Shown: piece after piece, positions 34,744 to 44,301 of the stretch
Numbering within the stretch: the stretch's first letter is position 1
How the letters are laid out: each line of letters opens with the position of its first letter
Assembly (NCBI RefSeq): GCF_011290685.1
Contig: NZ_JAANYN010000008.1
Span: 50,107 to 114,106 of the forward strand
DNA length: 64,000 nucleotides
Source: Cyclobacterium plantarum
GTDB lineage: Bacteria > Bacteroidota > Bacteroidia > Cytophagales > Cyclobacteriaceae
Reading direction: 5' to 3'
Notes under the pieces: model-generated
The model's input: the letters and a program-made list of their open reading frames with translations, nothing else
Database searches by the model: none
Told to the model about the DNA's origin: nothing
Position numbers and translations under genes: made by a program

Positions 34744-36036
34744 TTATTCATTTTTGGAGAGGTACTTTAAACGAACGCTTACTGCATTTTTGTGGGCCTG
34801 CAAATTTTCATTTTCTGCCATGATCTCTATGGTTGGTCCCAATGCTTTAATCCCTGCTGCAGTGATTTTCTGATAGGTGATCTTTTTTACAAAACTATCC
34901 AGTGATACTCCCGAATAGCTCCTGGCATAGCCATTGGTAGGCAAGGTGTGGTTGGTTCCTGAAGCATAGTCCCCTGCGGACTCTGGGGTATAATTTCCAA
35001 TAAAAACAGACCCTGCATTAACAACCCGGGAAACAGCCTTTTCCTCATCTTTTACTGAAATGATCAGGTGCTCCGGAGCATAAGCGTTGATCAGGTCCAT
35101 GGCTTTGTCAGGATTAGCCATGACCACAGCCACACTGTTTTCCAGTGCTTTTTTGGCTATTTTGTGACGAGGAAGATTTTCCAGCTGTATTTCCACACAT
35201 TTAATGACTTTTTTTACAAATTTCTCTGTAGGGCAAACCAAAACCACCTGACTATCTATTCCATGTTCTGCCTGGGATAGCAGGTCAGCCGCCACGAATT
35301 CAGGAATGGCAGTTTCATCGGCATAAACCAGCACTTCTGAAGGTCCTGCCGGCATATCTATAGCCACACCCTGTTTTGTTGCCAATTGTTTGGCTGCGGT
35401 AACATACTGGTTACCTGGCCCAAATATCTTGTCCACTCTGGGTACGGATGCAGTTCCATAAGTCATGGCTGCTATTGCTTGTGCCCCACCAGCCTTTATA
35501 ATCTTGTCAATGCCTATCATTTTTGCAGTAAACAAAATAGCGGGGTGGATTTCCCCCCTGGTATCCGGTGGAGTGCATAAAACAATTTCCTGACAGCCGG
35601 CTAATTTAGCTGGTACCCCCAGCATCAAAACGGTGGAAAACAAAGGAGCAGTACCCCCTGGAATGTATAAACCTACTTTTTGGATGGGGACACTCCTTCT
35701 CATACAAGTCACCCCGTCCATGATTTCAGAACTAAGGGGCGGTGCTTCCTGAAGTTTATGAAATTTCTCTATGTTGATTTTTGCCGTTTGAATGGCATCT
35801 TTTAAACCGGCATTTATTTTTTGCCCTGCAGTATCCAAAGCTTCCCTGTCTACCAAAAGACTTTCAATTTCTACATGGTCATATTCCAAAGCAAATTTTT
35901 TCAAAGCCTTATCGCCCTGACGCTTTACTTTTTTCATGATCGGCTTTACGATCTTTTCAATATCCTTCATTTTTTGAACCGGCCTGGCCAGTTCTTTACT
36001 CCAGGTATTGATGTCAGGATTAACCAGGATTTTCAT
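34744..36036 (-). CDS. hisD: Histidinol dehydrogenase
   Basis: 430 residues. The family signature runs through [23 protein letters not shown] (metal-binding Gln and His) and APEHLI (catalytic Glu/His). It carries out the last two steps of the pathway, histidinol to histidine, with two NAD and zinc. It is followed directly by hisC and hisB and preceded by hisG after an unusually long 318-bp gap. Confidence 0.96.
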   Translation of the reverse strand: MKILVNPDINTWSKELARPVQKMKDIEKIVKPIMKKVKRQGDKALKKFALEYDHVEIESLLVDREALDTAGQKINAGLKDAIQTAKINIEKFHKLQEAPPLSSEIMDGVTCMRRSVPIQKVGLYIPGGTAPLFSTVLMLGVPAKLAGCQEIVLCTPPDTRGEIHPAILFTAKMIGIDKIIKAGGAQAIAAMTYGTASVPRVDKIFGPGNQYVTAAKQLATKQGVAIDMPAGPSEVLVYADETAIPEFVAADLLSQAEHGIDSQVVLVCPTEKFVKKVIKCVEIQLENLPRHKIAKKALENSVAVVMANPDKAMDLINAYAPEHLIISVKDEEKAVSRVVNAGSVFIGNYTPESAGDYASGTNHTLPTNGYARSYSGVSLDSFVKKITYQKITAAGIKALGPTIEIMAENENLQAHKNAVSVRLKYLSKNE

Positions 36037-36354
36037 CTGTTTATATTTTGATTTTTAGCTGTCAGATGGAATCTCGCAATGATAATCATCCCACTGTGTG
36101 ACGATTTCGTCATGCTCGATTTCATAGGTTTATAATTGTTTCTTAGATGTCATATGCCTGCCTGTCGGCAGACAGGGAATCTTTGACGAATAAAATAATC
36201 ATTGCCCTGTGGGTTTAATGACGCTCTTAATCGTGTCGATTTCATGTTATATCAGGTTGTTTTCAGCCCCACAATGTATTACAGGGAAAGTTTTGAAATC
36301 AACTGAACCCCGAAAAAGCCTTACAGACTTTGCTCGCTTCAGTTTACCGCTGCT
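36037..36354. other. 318-bp gap inside the his gene cluster
   Basis: The stretch holds hairpins rather than genes: TGACGA/TCGTCA near 36098-36111 and CCTGTC/GACAGG around GGCA near 36160-36175, both resembling dispersed intergenic repeats. No promoter pair or T-run terminator was found. A 76-codon + strand frame from 36209 runs into hisG antisense and does not look like a protein. The gap may separate hisG expression from hisDCB or be an insertion of repeat sequence. Confidence 0.45.
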
Positions 36355-37215
36355 TTATATTACCATTTTCTCTATGGGTACTACGAGGATTCCCTGTGCA
36401 CCAGCAGCCCTTAATTCCTCTATATTTTCCCAAAATTGATCCTCGCTGATAACAGAATGCACCGATGACCAGCCCTTCTCGGCCAATGGTAAAATTGTTG
36501 GGCTGCGCATGCCGGGAATCAGGGAAACAATGCGTTCCAAAGATTCATTTGGTGCATTTAAAAGGACATATTTGTTTTTCTTGCCTTTTTGAACTGCATC
36601 CATTCTGAAGAGCAACTTTTCAACGGTTTGTTGCTTTTCAACTGAAATGCCCTTATGGCATATCAGAACAGCTTCCGACTGGAAAATTTCTTCTACTTCT
36701 TTAAGGCCATTCATCATCAAAGTAGACCCCGAGCTTACAATATCGCAAATACCTTCTGCCAATCCTATGCTGGGAGCAATCTCTACGGAGCCACTGATTT
36801 CATGTATATCAGCCTTTATTTGCCGGGATTCCAGGTAGTCGCCTAGTATTTTCGGATAAGACGTTGCGATGCTTTTGCCTTCAAAATAACCTACCCCGGA
36901 ATAGCTTTCTCCCTTAGGGATGGCAAGCGACAACCTGCATTTGGAAAAACCCAGTTTTTTAAGGACATCAATGGCCTTGTCTTTTTCAACTACCTCGTTT
37001 TCTCCGACAATGCCCAGGTCAGCTACTCCATCTGCCACATAACCGGGAATATCATCATCCCTTAAAAACAAAAATTCGATGGGGAAGTTGGTGGAAGTAG
37101 ACTTTAATTTACCTGTTCCATTGTAAAATTTTATGCCACATTCTTTTATTAATTTCAGCGATTCCTCACTTAATCTTCCGCTTTTTTGAACAGCAATTCT
37201 GATTGTATTTTCCAT
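36355..37215 (-). CDS. hisG: ATP phosphoribosyltransferase, long form
   Basis: 286 residues, the length of the HisG long form, which has a C-terminal ACT-like regulatory domain (about residues 210-286, ending GAQGILVVPIEKMV) and needs no HisZ. The catalytic part has IAVQKSGRLSEES, VADLGIVGENEV and DIVSSGSTL (the PRPP-binding loop). It starts histidine synthesis from ATP and PRPP and is usually inhibited by histidine through the C-terminal domain. It is the first his gene here, 318 bp before hisD. Confidence 0.95.
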   Translation of the reverse strand: MENTIRIAVQKSGRLSEESLKLIKECGIKFYNGTGKLKSTSTNFPIEFLFLRDDDIPGYVADGVADLGIVGENEVVEKDKAIDVLKKLGFSKCRLSLAIPKGESYSGVGYFEGKSIATSYPKILGDYLESRQIKADIHEISGSVEIAPSIGLAEGICDIVSSGSTLMMNGLKEVEEIFQSEAVLICHKGISVEKQQTVEKLLFRMDAVQKGKKNKYVLLNAPNESLERIVSLIPGMRSPTILPLAEKGWSSVHSVISEDQFWENIEELRAAGAQGILVVPIEKMVI

Positions 37216-37440
37216 GTAATTCGGTTACAAAATGACTTTTATTAAATCGTATTCATTTTTGATTGAAAAAGTGCTTTCGGATTCTAAGCTACTTTTTGGA
37301 ACTGATATGATTTTCATGATGCCTGAGGACATTTGAAGGAGGAAAAATTATGGAGTTAAGATATGTGTTCTGTATGGTCATCATGAGAAGGCAAATTTAA
37401 GGAGCTATTGCCAACATACAAAATAAATGCCGCTATACGA
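37216..37440. other. Intergenic stretch between hisG and the terminator of the next gene
   Basis: No gene is seen. It should contain the hisG promoter, but no convincing TTTG/TAnnTTTG pair or T-box-like or leader-peptide (His-rich) structure was found. Confidence 0.4.
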
Positions 37441-37443
37441 CAC

Positions 37444-37469
37444 AAAAAAGAGGCTCCCGCGGGAGCCTC
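37444..37469 (-). terminator. Terminator of the GluTR-like gene
   Basis: The perfect 20-bp palindrome GAGGCTCCCGCGGGAGCCTC (37450-37469) is followed on the minus strand by TTTTTT. It lies 75 bp past the stop of the GluTR-like gene. Confidence 0.85.
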
Positions 37470-37543
37470 CAAAACAATAAACCAACTTAACCAAAAAACC
37501 TTTTAACCAAATTATCGAATCTGCTAAAAATAAAGTTCAAAAA

Positions 37544-38788
37544 TTAATTATATAAATAAAATTCATTCACTATTCTTTCGTAATTGACAATGTCTTTATA
37601 AGGAGATTTGCTGCTGATTTGCTCTATAGACCGTTTTAAGAGCAATTTATTCACAAGGCTGGTGCTCATGACATTTTTAACCTTGAGGCTATCACTACTT
37701 AAGACTTTCGTGAAATATTGGCCCCCAAAAGGATTTTTCATCAACAACTCATTCGCTTGATTCAACATATCCAATCCTTTTTTTTTATCCATCCAATCAA
37801 AAAAAGTGGCATTTTTACGTGCAATCAGGGGTTTCGCCTTTTTTAACCATTTTTTGTTGATTTCCATCTTGTTTTCAATGATCTGATAGATGTCTGCCAG
37901 CTCGAAGGAAATGACCAGCTCGTGATGGTTTAGCCAATTCAGAAATTCTCCTTTTATGGAAAGGTCAATGAGTACTTTAGGAGCGGTAAGTTCCGGGCTT
38001 TCCGGATCTTGAGACAATACCGACTCCAAATCTTCCAGTGTTGATATCAAAATGTCATTTTCCTGCAGTACGTTTTTGATTTGGTCGAATGGTTCAAAAA
38101 TGAAGTTTTTCAATTCCCTGCCTTTTAGGCTTGAAAAGGATTTTATGCTGCTCTCCACAATAGATATATTCGTGAAACCTTTTTCCGTCAGACTCTGGTA
38201 AATCCTTCTGCCCAATGCGTTGAAACCAATAATGGCGATTTTGGGAGTTTTTACTTTCCGGATCAACTCGGTTACCATGTCTGATACCGTGTAAGAGATC
38301 GAAAAATTCGGGAATTGAAAACTCACTTCGTTTTTGATTTCTTTATTCGTACTTATCAGGTGGCTCCACCACTGTTCGAGTAGCTCACCTGTCATCCCAA
38401 ACTGGGAAGCGATAGAAAATGCCGTTATAAATTGAGGGAAAAGGGGAACCGATCCATAAGTTGAAGCCTGCACTCCAAAACAAAGTTCAGTTAAATGTGC
38501 GAGTGCCATTTCTTCATTACAGGAATGCTGAAATAGGTTGGCTTCGGGAAAATCGTCCTGTGCCTTGATGCTAACAATGGCAGCATATATGGCATCGTCC
38601 ATTGCTTCCGAGCTGAAATAAAGAATTTCTGTTCTTTCCGGAATGGACAAAACAAATGCCTCCTTAATGGCAGGCAGAGTCTTTAACTGAACCAATAATT
38701 TTTTGGTTTCTTCCAGGCCCAGGTGGAAATTTAAACCTTCCTTGTTTGTTACCTCCGCACTAAAACTTAATAATCTGAACTGTCCCAT
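37544..38788 (-). CDS. Glutamyl-tRNA-reductase-like protein lacking the catalytic cysteine
   Basis: 414 residues, the length of HemA. The N-terminal domain follows GluTR strand by strand, but the active-site TCNRTE is replaced by IPERTE (P50 at the nucleophile position). The GES...GxxQI region is changed to GVQASTYGSVPLFPQF. A Rossmann segment IAIIGFNALGRRIYQSL (about residues 183-199) is kept, though the second glycine of the usual GxGxxG is altered. The helical C-terminal part is present. A GluTR reaction through a cysteine thioester is therefore not possible. It may be a regulatory paralogue in haem synthesis or bind another partner. It is monocistronic with its own terminator. Confidence 0.68.
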   Translation of the reverse strand: MGQFRLLSFSAEVTNKEGLNFHLGLEETKKLLVQLKTLPAIKEAFVLSIPERTEILYFSSEAMDDAIYAAIVSIKAQDDFPEANLFQHSCNEEMALAHLTELCFGVQASTYGSVPLFPQFITAFSIASQFGMTGELLEQWWSHLISTNKEIKNEVSFQFPNFSISYTVSDMVTELIRKVKTPKIAIIGFNALGRRIYQSLTEKGFTNISIVESSIKSFSSLKGRELKNFIFEPFDQIKNVLQENDILISTLEDLESVLSQDPESPELTAPKVLIDLSIKGEFLNWLNHHELVISFELADIYQIIENKMEINKKWLKKAKPLIARKNATFFDWMDKKKGLDMLNQANELLMKNPFGGQYFTKVLSSDSLKVKNVMSTSLVNKLLLKRSIEQISSKSPYKDIVNYERIVNEFYLYN

Positions 38789-38981
38789 TTTCTACTGTTT
38801 TTTGCTGTTTATTTTTGGAGGTACTTACGCACTTCCAAACTTTACCGGATTGGCCGGTAGTAAAAATTTGATGGTATGAAGGTAATAGCAATTTTTATTT
38901 ACCTGGAAAGAATTCGTTCAACTGTGAAAAGTAGTCGGTAAACTTCTGCTATCTGGGGTTAAAAATATCTGTTGGAAGTGG

Positions 38982-39019
38982 TAAAAAAAAATCCGGAAGC
39001 TTAGCCCCCGGATTTTTTT
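38982..39019 (-). terminator. Terminator overlapping the SUI1 stop codon
   Basis: Stem AAAAAAATCCGG (38985-38996) with CCGGATTTTTTT (39008-39019), loop of 11 that contains the SUI1 stop codon (39001-39003). On the minus strand it is followed by Ts. The hairpin uses the last codons of the gene. Confidence 0.75.
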
Positions 39020-39357
39020 GCTTTGTAACCTTCTTGCATTAAATGTTCCAAAACCTTATCTCTTTGATCCCCTTGGATGATTATTTCTCCATCTTTGGTG
39101 TTGCCACCTACACCACATTTGGTTTTGAGGGCTTTTCCTAAAGATTTTAAATCATCCTCATTACCAATAAATCCGGTAACAAGGGTCACTTGTTTTCCGC
39201 CTCTGGATTTTTTATCCAGCATCACTTTTAAATGCTGTTGTTTGGGAGGAAGAGTTTCGGTTGACTCCTGTTCGCCTTCATCGAAGTCAAAATTATCCGC
39301 TGTAGAATACACTACTCCATCTCTTTTTTTCCAGTCATTGTCCCTTTTTCTACCCAT
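39001..39357 (-). CDS. SUI1/eIF1-family translation factor (YciH-like)
   Basis: 118 residues. A charged N-terminal tail is followed by the SUI1 domain with KSRGGKQVTLVTGF, LKSLGKALKTKCGVGG and GEIIIQGDQRDKVLEHLMQEG, all standard. The bacterial homologues influence the accuracy of start-site choice on the ribosome; they are not essential. It lies 10 bp after the Usp gene, so they are one transcript. Its terminator hairpin overlaps its stop codon. Confidence 0.92.
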   Translation of the reverse strand: MGRKRDNDWKKRDGVVYSTADNFDFDEGEQESTETLPPKQQHLKVMLDKKSRGGKQVTLVTGFIGNEDDLKSLGKALKTKCGVGGNTKDGEIIIQGDQRDKVLEHLMQEGYKAKKSGG

Positions 39358-39367
39358 AAATCAGCTG

Positions 39368-40219
39368 TTATTTTTTAAATTTCATGGTCCATACAGGCCT
39401 TTTGGCACTGTTGACCACGTCTTCTGCAATGCTCCCGCTGAGCAGGTGTAAAAAACCGGTCCTGCCATGAGTGGCCATGGCTATCAGGTCGGCATTTATC
39501 TCATCTGCAAATTCAATGATTCCCTCTTCTTCTGTATCCGCATTGTAAATGTCAATCTGAACATTTGTCAGTATATTGGCCTTTACAAAACCATTGATTT
39601 TTTCAAATGAAACTTTTGATTTTTCGAATGAATTTGGTGTATTGATTTTGACTAATCTGATTTCAGCATCCAGAAGCTCTTGAAAATTTTTCAAATGTTT
39701 CATTACCTTCTTGCTGTCTTCGCTAAAATCACTGGCAAAAACGATCACCTTTAGATCCTCAGCTTTCAGCGCGCTTTTTACGGTTATAACAGGACACTTG
39801 GAATGCCGGACAACCTTTTCTGTATTCGAACCAATCAACAGTTCCTCCAATCCGCTTGAGCCCTTTGACCCCATAATAACCAAATCCGCTTTTACTTCAG
39901 TTATTTCGCTGGATATACCGGCGTATGGATTCCCGAATAAAAGATTGGTGCTGAATTGGTATGGTTTTACGGCATGCTTTTCTTCCAGTTCTTTAAACTG
40001 TTTCTTCCTTTTTTCTACCAAATCAACCATATATATCCTGTCAATAAAATTATCCTCCATGTTGATTTCGCCCATAGTATTAAAATGTTGGGCAGTGGGA
40101 ATTTCAATCACATGAATTAATTTTAATTTACAGGCTGCCTTGGTGGCCAATTCCTGAGCCAGCTGGAAGGCATTTTCCGCTTCTTCCGAAAAATCATAAG
40201 GTACTAAAATGCTTTTCAT
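39368..40219 (-). CDS. Two-domain universal stress protein
   Basis: 283 residues in two Usp domains. The first ends with VIMGSKGSSGLEELLIGSNTE and VVRHSKCPVITVK, a complete ATP-binding GxxG..GS motif. The second ends with MATHGRTGFLHLLSGSIAED and VVNSAKRPVWTMK. It opens SILVPYDFSEEAENAFQLA. Such proteins bind ATP and support survival in stress or stationary phase. It precedes the SUI1 gene by 10 bp. Confidence 0.92.
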   Translation of the reverse strand: MKSILVPYDFSEEAENAFQLAQELATKAACKLKLIHVIEIPTAQHFNTMGEINMEDNFIDRIYMVDLVEKRKKQFKELEEKHAVKPYQFSTNLLFGNPYAGISSEITEVKADLVIMGSKGSSGLEELLIGSNTEKVVRHSKCPVITVKSALKAEDLKVIVFASDFSEDSKKVMKHLKNFQELLDAEIRLVKINTPNSFEKSKVSFEKINGFVKANILTNVQIDIYNADTEEEGIIEFADEINADLIAMATHGRTGFLHLLSGSIAEDVVNSAKRPVWTMKFKK

Positions 40220-40304
40220 CTTCGCTTCGAGATATTTAAGTTTATGATGGAGGTAAACTACAAAAATCTACCCAAAATAGGTAGTAAATTGCCAAATTGT
40301 TTGT

Positions 40305-41210
40305 TTAAAAAATCAGCCAGCCCAATCCAAAAAATAAAACACAGAGAAAGGTTGAAATGGCCATTACTTTCAAATAGGGGTCCAGCTTCTCCGGGGAATC
40401 AAATTTCTCCAGTGCCCAACCTGTTTTTAAAATAAATGGTGTGGCCAGCAAATAAAAGAGTCCTCCCCATGCCTTTTCAATCAGAATGAAGACAATTAAT
40501 AAAAGTAAAGCGGTGGTTAATAATGTCCAATGGTAATTTGTTGCAGCATTTTTACCGATTCTTACAGGTACAGAGCGTTTTCCTGCAGCTTTATCAGATT
40601 GTATGTCCCTGATATTGTTGATATTGAGCACTGCTGTACTCAGCAATCCTACAGCAGAAGCCGGCAGCCAAAGGGAAGAATCAAAAGACTGGGTATGGAG
40701 GTAAAAGGTACCCATAACACCAAGCCATCCAAAAAAAACAAACACGGCAATATCGCCAAGTCCCGCATATCCGTAAGGCTTGCTGCCTGAAGTATAGGTG
40801 ATGGCGGCCAAAATAGCCAGGATTCCCATTCCGAAAAATAACAGAAACTTAAAAAGGTCTTCTAAAGCGATATACAATAGCCAAACACCACTGAATAATG
40901 ATAAAATGGCAAAAATAATCATTGCAGACTTCATTTCAGTAAGGGAAATAATGCCTGATTGAACAGCCCTTACCGGGCCTTTCCTGCCTACGTGGTCTGC
41001 TCCGTTGATGCTGTCCCCATAATCATTGGCAAGATTTGATAAAATCTGCAACAAAATAGTGGTAAGGGCAGCAAGCAAAAAAACCGGCCATTTGAGACCG
41101 GAGGTTTGGAATGCAATGAAACTACCCATCAAAATACTTGATAGGGCCAAAGGCAAAGTTCTTAATCTCATGGCATGAATCCATGCCTGTCTTTTATTTT
41201 GCACAGTCAA
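40305..41210 (-). CDS. menA: 1,4-dihydroxy-2-naphthoate polyprenyltransferase
   Basis: 301 residues, an integral membrane UbiA-family prenyltransferase with about eight transmembrane helices. The first Asp-rich motif is NLANDYGDSINGADHVGRKGPVR-like (near residues 61-83, key Asn, Asp, Asp); the second is INNIRDIQSDKAAGKRS (near residues 190-206). It attaches the polyprenyl tail to DHNA in menaquinone synthesis, consistent with a menaquinone-based respiratory chain in Bacteroidota. Other men genes are not in the window. Confidence 0.92.
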   Translation of the reverse strand: MTVQNKRQAWIHAMRLRTLPLALSSILMGSFIAFQTSGLKWPVFLLAALTTILLQILSNLANDYGDSINGADHVGRKGPVRAVQSGIISLTEMKSAMIIFAILSLFSGVWLLYIALEDLFKFLLFFGMGILAILAAITYTSGSKPYGYAGLGDIAVFVFFGWLGVMGTFYLHTQSFDSSLWLPASAVGLLSTAVLNINNIRDIQSDKAAGKRSVPVRIGKNAATNYHWTLLTTALLLLIVFILIEKAWGGLFYLLATPFILKTGWALEKFDSPEKLDPYLKVMAISTFLCVLFFGLGWLIF

Positions 41211-41233
41211 GTGTTAAAACATAAATTTAAAGG

Positions 41234-41276
41234 TAAAAAAAAATCAGGCAAATTCCCCTGAAAGGGGATTCGCCTG
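41234..41276 (-). terminator. Terminator of the argS-gpx operon
   Basis: An imperfect but strong hairpin: CAGGC (41245-41249) with GCCTG (41272-41276), and an inner TCCCCT/AGGGGA stem. On the minus strand it is followed by eight Ts. It ends the transcript 34 bp past the gpx stop. Confidence 0.8.
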
Positions 41277-41309
41277 TAATTTGGTGTTTTCCAAATCAAG
41301 ATACTGTTA

Positions 41310-41915
41310 CTAAGCTTTGATTAAGGCAATTATTTCTTCATCCATCGGTTTTACGGAAGAAGGGAAGAATTTAACCAATTCACCTTTTTCATTGATGAAA
41401 TATTTGCAAAAATTCCAGGATGGTTCTGTATTGTTCCATCCATTAAGGTTTTTGTCTGAAAGCCAGCGGTACAAAGGATGTTTATCAACTCCTTTGACAG
41501 AAATTTTTTCAAACATGGGAAAAGTAACCCCATAATTTTCGGAACAAAATGTTTTGATGTCTTCATTAGTGCCCGGTTCCTGACCTCCAAAGTTATTTGC
41601 CGGGAAAGCTAAAATGGTCATTTGATCCTTGTATGCCTCGTAAAGTTCCTGTAGCTCTGCGTACTGTGGCGTATATCCGCATTTTGAGGCCACATTGACA
41701 ATCAAAAGCTTTTTCCCCTTGTACGCAGAAAAATCCACAGGATTACCATCAATATCGTTCATGGTAAAATCATAAAAATTTTCTTGCACATTCATGTTAT
41801 TTAAGTTTGAAGCCAATCTAATACCACTGTCCGATGGCGTGTACTTTGTCTGACTGGACTGAGGAAACTGGAAAGCCAGTAAAGCTAAAGCGATCAAGTT
41901 GAATAAAGTTTTCAT
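41310..41915 (-). CDS. Exported glutathione peroxidase family protein (Cys type)
   Basis: 201 residues, longer than the usual 160 owing to an N-terminal signal peptide and linker (MKTLFNLIALALLAF). The peroxidatic cysteine is in NVASKCGYTPQYAEL, where animal enzymes have selenocysteine. The other active-site parts are FPANNFGGQEPG (Gln) and SWNFCKYFI (Trp, Asn). Bacterial members usually take electrons from thioredoxin-like partners rather than glutathione. It starts 2 bp after the argS stop, so it depends on the argS transcript. Confidence 0.92.
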   Translation of the reverse strand: MKTLFNLIALALLAFQFPQSSQTKYTPSDSGIRLASNLNNMNVQENFYDFTMNDIDGNPVDFSAYKGKKLLIVNVASKCGYTPQYAELQELYEAYKDQMTILAFPANNFGGQEPGTNEDIKTFCSENYGVTFPMFEKISVKGVDKHPLYRWLSDKNLNGWNNTEPSWNFCKYFINEKGELVKFFPSSVKPMDEEIIALIKA

Positions 41916-41917
41916 AG

Positions 41918-43708
41918 TTACATTTTTTGGGGTACATCTATACCAAGTAAACCCATGCCCGACTTAATTGTTTTGGCTACCTGAGCGGATAGGCCTACTC
42001 TAAAAGCCTGCACTTCGGCTTTGGTTTCGCTAAATATAGGAAGTTCTGCATAAAACCGGTTATATTCCTTGGCCAAATCAAATAAATATTGTGTAATAAC
42101 TGCCGGTGAAAGTTCCTCAGCCGCCAAAGCGATTTTATTTTCATAATCGGCCAATAGAAATACCAGGCTTTGCTCGGTTTTTTCCAGCTGTTTATAGGCC
42201 TGAAACTGGTTAGCGGAATAGTCCAGATCAATTTGGGCCGCTTTCCTCAGGATAGCGGCAATCCGTGCATGGGTATATTGGATAAAAGGTCCTGTGTTGC
42301 CCTGAAACTCTATGGATTCCTGGGGGTTGAACAGCATCCGTTTTTTTGGATCTACCTTGAGCAGGAAATATTTTAATGCTCCCAATGCCAGCATTTGATA
42401 AAGGGCTTCCGCTTCTTCATGACTGAACCCTTCAATTTTCCCCAGTTCCTGAGTATGCTCCCTGGCTGTGTCCACCATTTCTGCGATGAGGTCATCTGCG
42501 TCTACAACTGTGCCTTCCCGGGATTTCATTTTTCCGGAAGGAAGATCTACCATGCCATAGGACAGATGGTATAATCCGTTGCCATATGGTCTGCCCAGCT
42601 TACGCAGGATCTTAAACAATACCTCAAAATGATAATCCTGCTCATTTCCTACCACATAAACAGATTTTTCAATCCTATGGTCCTTGTATTTAAGGTCTGC
42701 TGTACCCATATCCTGGGTCATGTAAACGGATGTGCCATCAGCCCTTAAAACCAATTTTTCATCCAGTCCCTCATCACTGAGATCAGCCCAGACAGAGCCA
42801 TTTTCTTTTTTAAAGAATACGCCTTTATCCAAGCCCTCCGCCACGATGTCCTTCCCCAAAAGGTAGGTGTCGGACTCGTAATAGTACTGATCAAAATCGA
42901 CTCCCATTTTGCGATAGGTCTCTTCAAAGCCCTGATAAACCCAACCATTCAATTTCTTCCACAAATCAATGGTAGTTTGATCCCCGGCTTCCCAACGTAC
43001 CAGCATTTCCTGGGCTTCCTTCATCCAGGGAGCCGTCTTTTTCGCCGCTTCCTGTTCCATTCCGGATGAAGTAAGCTCCTTGATCTGTTTTTTGTATTCC
43101 TGGTCAAAAAGCACATAATATTTTCCCACCAGATGATCCCCTTTCAAACCAGATGATTCCGGTGTCTCTCCATTGCCCAATTTTTCATAGGCTACCATGG
43201 ATTTACAAATGTGTATGCCCCGGTCATTGACCAGATTGGATTTGATCACCTCATACCCATAAGCTTCCAATATCCGCGCAACAGCAAATCCCAGGAAGTT
43301 ATTTCTAAGGTGGCCCAGGTGAAGCGGCTTGTTGGTATTGGGGGAACTGTATTCGACCATTACCTTCCTGTTTTTAGGTGGGAATTTGCCATGGTCCTCT
43401 TTGGTAGCCAATTCTTGAAACAAGTCCAGCCAATAGGTATCCGAAAGAGAGATATTTAAAAATCCTTTCACCACATTGAATGAGCTGACTACGGAAAGAT
43501 TTTCCTGCAAATAAGCCCCTATTTTTTCACCACTGGCCTCAGGGGAGCTTTTTGTGATTTTCAAAAAAGGAAACATTACAAAGGTATAGGTTCCTTCAAA
43601 CTCTTTTCGGGTTGCTTGCAGGCTTAGGCTATCCGGATCCACAGAATGATCAAAAAGGGCCTGAAATGCACTTGCTATGGCATTTGTAATGGTTTGCTGG
43701 ATATCCAT
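41918..43708 (-). CDS. argS: Arginyl-tRNA synthetase
   Basis: 596 residues. The N-terminal Arg-tRNA-synthetase domain is followed by the class I core with YSSPNTNKPLHLGHLRNN (HIGH form HLGH) and the KMSKS-like KMKSREG. A DALR anticodon-binding domain forms the C-terminus (NTGPFIQYTHARI onwards). It charges tRNA-Arg with arginine. The gpx gene follows after 2 bp. Confidence 0.96.
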   Translation of the reverse strand: MDIQQTITNAIASAFQALFDHSVDPDSLSLQATRKEFEGTYTFVMFPFLKITKSSPEASGEKIGAYLQENLSVVSSFNVVKGFLNISLSDTYWLDLFQELATKEDHGKFPPKNRKVMVEYSSPNTNKPLHLGHLRNNFLGFAVARILEAYGYEVIKSNLVNDRGIHICKSMVAYEKLGNGETPESSGLKGDHLVGKYYVLFDQEYKKQIKELTSSGMEQEAAKKTAPWMKEAQEMLVRWEAGDQTTIDLWKKLNGWVYQGFEETYRKMGVDFDQYYYESDTYLLGKDIVAEGLDKGVFFKKENGSVWADLSDEGLDEKLVLRADGTSVYMTQDMGTADLKYKDHRIEKSVYVVGNEQDYHFEVLFKILRKLGRPYGNGLYHLSYGMVDLPSGKMKSREGTVVDADDLIAEMVDTAREHTQELGKIEGFSHEEAEALYQMLALGALKYFLLKVDPKKRMLFNPQESIEFQGNTGPFIQYTHARIAAILRKAAQIDLDYSANQFQAYKQLEKTEQSLVFLLADYENKIALAAEELSPAVITQYLFDLAKEYNRFYAELPIFSETKAEVQAFRVGLSAQVAKTIKSGMGLLGIDVPQKM

Positions 43709-44301
43709 AATGAGCGTTTTTATTGGAGCGCAAATATAGAACTTTCCAAGGAAAGACGGGAAGGCTCCTGCATTAATTCTGTTGTCGACTGGTAGTTTAC
43801 AAAAGGCTTTCTATTTTATATTAGATGTGGGTGAATGTAGACGTTCGTCGGGAAGAGGTACATACCAGGTAAGTTTGATGGTGTGTGTTTGGTTTCTGCA
43901 CGAATGGCAAGAGGGCTTGTCCTTATTGATTGAGTGCTGTATGCCGCTTTCCAGTCAAATATATATTTGGCCTTCTATCCATGATATTTGCTGGTATACA
44001 AGAAAACACTTATTTTTTACAAAATTTTTAATATCAAATTTATCAATCTTTTGTCTGCAATCCTTTACATATTGGGGTGCTTGATCCACACAATGCTGTA
44101 TACGCTAAATGAGTTGTAATTTTTTCAAAATTGATCAAATTTTTAAAATACCAGTTTTAAAGGTATTTAAAGCCCTGTTTTTTATAAGAAAAATACTTTA
44201 AAATTATTTGGCACACCATTTGGGTAAGTATAATTGAAAATAATATATAAATAGTATTGTTTTCAACCAACTATTATTTAACACTATAAATTTAAAACGT
44301 T
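43709..44301. other. 593-bp intergenic stretch between argS and a divergent small gene
   Basis: No gene is supported; the + strand frame from 43782 has no recognisable protein content. A TATATTTG box (43962-43969) matches TAnnTTTG but has no good -33 partner. The last 200 bp are strongly A/T-rich and presumably hold the promoter of the small exported protein at 44302. Confidence 0.4.

Noticed and set aside
36209-36439. 76-codon + strand frame between hisD and hisG
   Set aside because: It runs antisense into the end of hisG and has no protein-like features.
37216-37440. Histidine attenuator or leader peptide upstream of hisG
   Set aside because: No run of histidine codons and no paired anti-terminator/terminator hairpins were found; the hairpin at 37450 belongs to the next gene downstream.
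41310-41915. Glutathione peroxidase considered as a selenoprotein
   Set aside because: The active-site codon encodes cysteine; there is no in-frame TGA to recode.
43782-44084. 100-codon + strand frame in the argS upstream gap
   Set aside because: No domain, odd composition, no ribosome binding site, and an A/T-rich noncoding setting.
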